Shown in pieces: positions 13,681 to 14,206 of a stretch of 14,206 nucleotides of DNA. This DNA is from CAVURW01 sp963743595. Lineage in GTDB: Bacteria > Verrucomicrobiota > Verrucomicrobiia > Methylacidiphilales > UBA1321. Made by a program: the position numbers and the translations under genes. Position 1 is the stretch's first letter. Every line of letters begins with the position of its first letter. The DNA lies in assembly GCA_963743595.1 (NCBI GenBank), contig CAVURW010000051.1, positions 1-14,206 of the forward strand, read 5' to 3'. The notes beneath the pieces were generated by a model, which saw only the letters and a list, made by a program, of their open reading frames with translations, had not been told where the DNA came from and searched no databases.

Positions 13681-13965
13681 GGCTTGGGAAACAACGCCAG
13701 CTCCATTTTGCGAAGGTAGGGAAAGAGGAAGGTCCTCTGGATCAGCGGCAGCAAACCCCTTGCGACGAATAAATGCATAAACAGGAAACCAGTCGTCGAC
13801 ACAGAGTTTCTCGAGTGCGGCTTGAGCTTAATGGGGCCTCTATTCAAGCCTCGCTTTGCATAGCAATCCTCAACCTTCTGATCGTGGCATCAACCCAATT
13901 GATACAGCCTTCGACTGTGAATTTTCACGTGTCTCCCGTCGTTGTTTCCGCTAACGTCCCCCCGC

Positions 13966-14206
13966 ATGTCGATTACGTTAAAGGGAACCGAGTTTCGGAA
14001 GATACTTCTCGTCACCATTGGCGTGCCTCTCTTAATCATGCTCGTTTGTGGTGTGAGCTTGGCGTTAATGACGAACCATATGTTGTACCTGATGCGCCAG
14101 GGACGAGGAATTATTGACATCATATCGGAAGTGAGAGAAAGCCAAAAACTGGTCATCGATATGGAGACGGGGGAACGTGGTTTTAAAATGACCGGAGATC
14201 CTCTTT
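13966..14206 (+). CDS. CHASE3-type membrane sensor, N-terminal part (cut by window edge)
   Basis: An open frame from ATG 13966 to the edge gives 80 residues. A membrane helix occupies about residues 12-34 (ILLVTIGVPLLIMLVCGVSL). An extracytoplasmic helical stretch follows and leads to LVIDMETGERGFKMTGDPL, the ETG-x-RG-(Y/F)-x-x-TGDP signature of CHASE3 sensor domains. In this family a second membrane helix and a histidine kinase or guanylate cyclase core follow, but that lies outside the window, so the output is unknown. The start is chosen because the basic LKGTEFRK stretch precedes the helix; no clear Shine-Dalgarno is seen. The frame is intact as far as visible. Confidence 0.8.
   Translation, partial: MSITLKGTEFRKILLVTIGVPLLIMLVCGVSLALMTNHMLYLMRQGRGIIDIISEVRESQKLVIDMETGERGFKMTGDPL

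Larger units (their letters stand above)
13083..13965. other. 880 bases without a firmly recognised gene
   Basis: This stretch between the truncated SIR2 gene and the CHASE3 sensor holds two hairpins (13475-13550), two doubtful small ORFs and no recognisable family. It must contain the promoter of the SIR2 gene at its left end and that of the sensor at its right end, but I see no clear -35/-10 pair. A minus-strand frame at 13626-13847 is open but shows no motif. Confidence 0.5.

Noticed and set aside
13773..14117. Plus-strand 114-aa ORF at the right end
   Set aside because: The last third is out of frame with the CHASE3 sensor, which has a membrane helix and the ETG-RG-TGDP signature; the rest shows no motif.

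Overview
The window is a mosaic of intact genes, broken genes and short gene fragments from a bacterium. It holds many two-component signalling genes, a monofunctional large-subunit catalase paired with a DUF892 ferritin-like protein, and a DNA-repair/damage group (LigD-type ligase, two DUF72 proteins, an AAG-type 3-methyladenine glycosylase). This set is common in soil Gram-negatives such as Verrucomicrobiota, Acidobacteriota and rhizobia. The taxon cannot be fixed from the window because there is no rRNA, tRNA or core housekeeping gene.

Left part (1-2792). A tetranucleotide tract at the edge abuts a minus-strand remnant of a type I methylase (HsdM), which abuts a plus-strand remnant of an IS110-family transposase. 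About 580 bases without a recognisable gene follow. Next comes a decayed operon: response regulator (one frameshift), histidine kinase (5' end lost, two frameshifts), response regulator (deletion across the phospho-acceptor Asp). An unrecognised minus-strand fragment lies between the first regulator and the kinase.

Middle (2793-9522), mostly minus strand. katE and a DUF892 gene are intact and 20 bases apart, apparently one operon. Converging on them from the other side is a plus-strand ligD ligase-domain pseudogene with several lesions. Then, on the minus strand, come a DUF72 gene restored by two frame corrections with a 59-codon ORF starting directly after its stop, an intact AAG/MPG glycosylase, a long imperfect hairpin, and a second DUF72 gene lacking its N-terminus.

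Right part (9590-14206). A fragment of a hybrid kinase (ATPase C-terminus plus the start of a receiver) is followed by an intact signalling block: a single-domain response regulator on minus and, divergently, a soluble histidine kinase overlapping by 4 bases with a REC-HDOD regulator. The block ends against a 3'-truncated SIR2-domain gene. About 0.9 kb with hairpins and doubtful small ORFs follows, then the 5' end of a membrane CHASE3-type sensor cut by the window edge.

Lesions are clustered. I count about eleven in roughly 3.5 kb of the broken genes and none in roughly 5.7 kb of the intact ones. That fits real decay and rearrangement better than evenly spread sequencing error. HsdM and SIR2 are both common in defence loci, so part of the window may be a defence region being broken down. 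I did not find a convincing complete new system.
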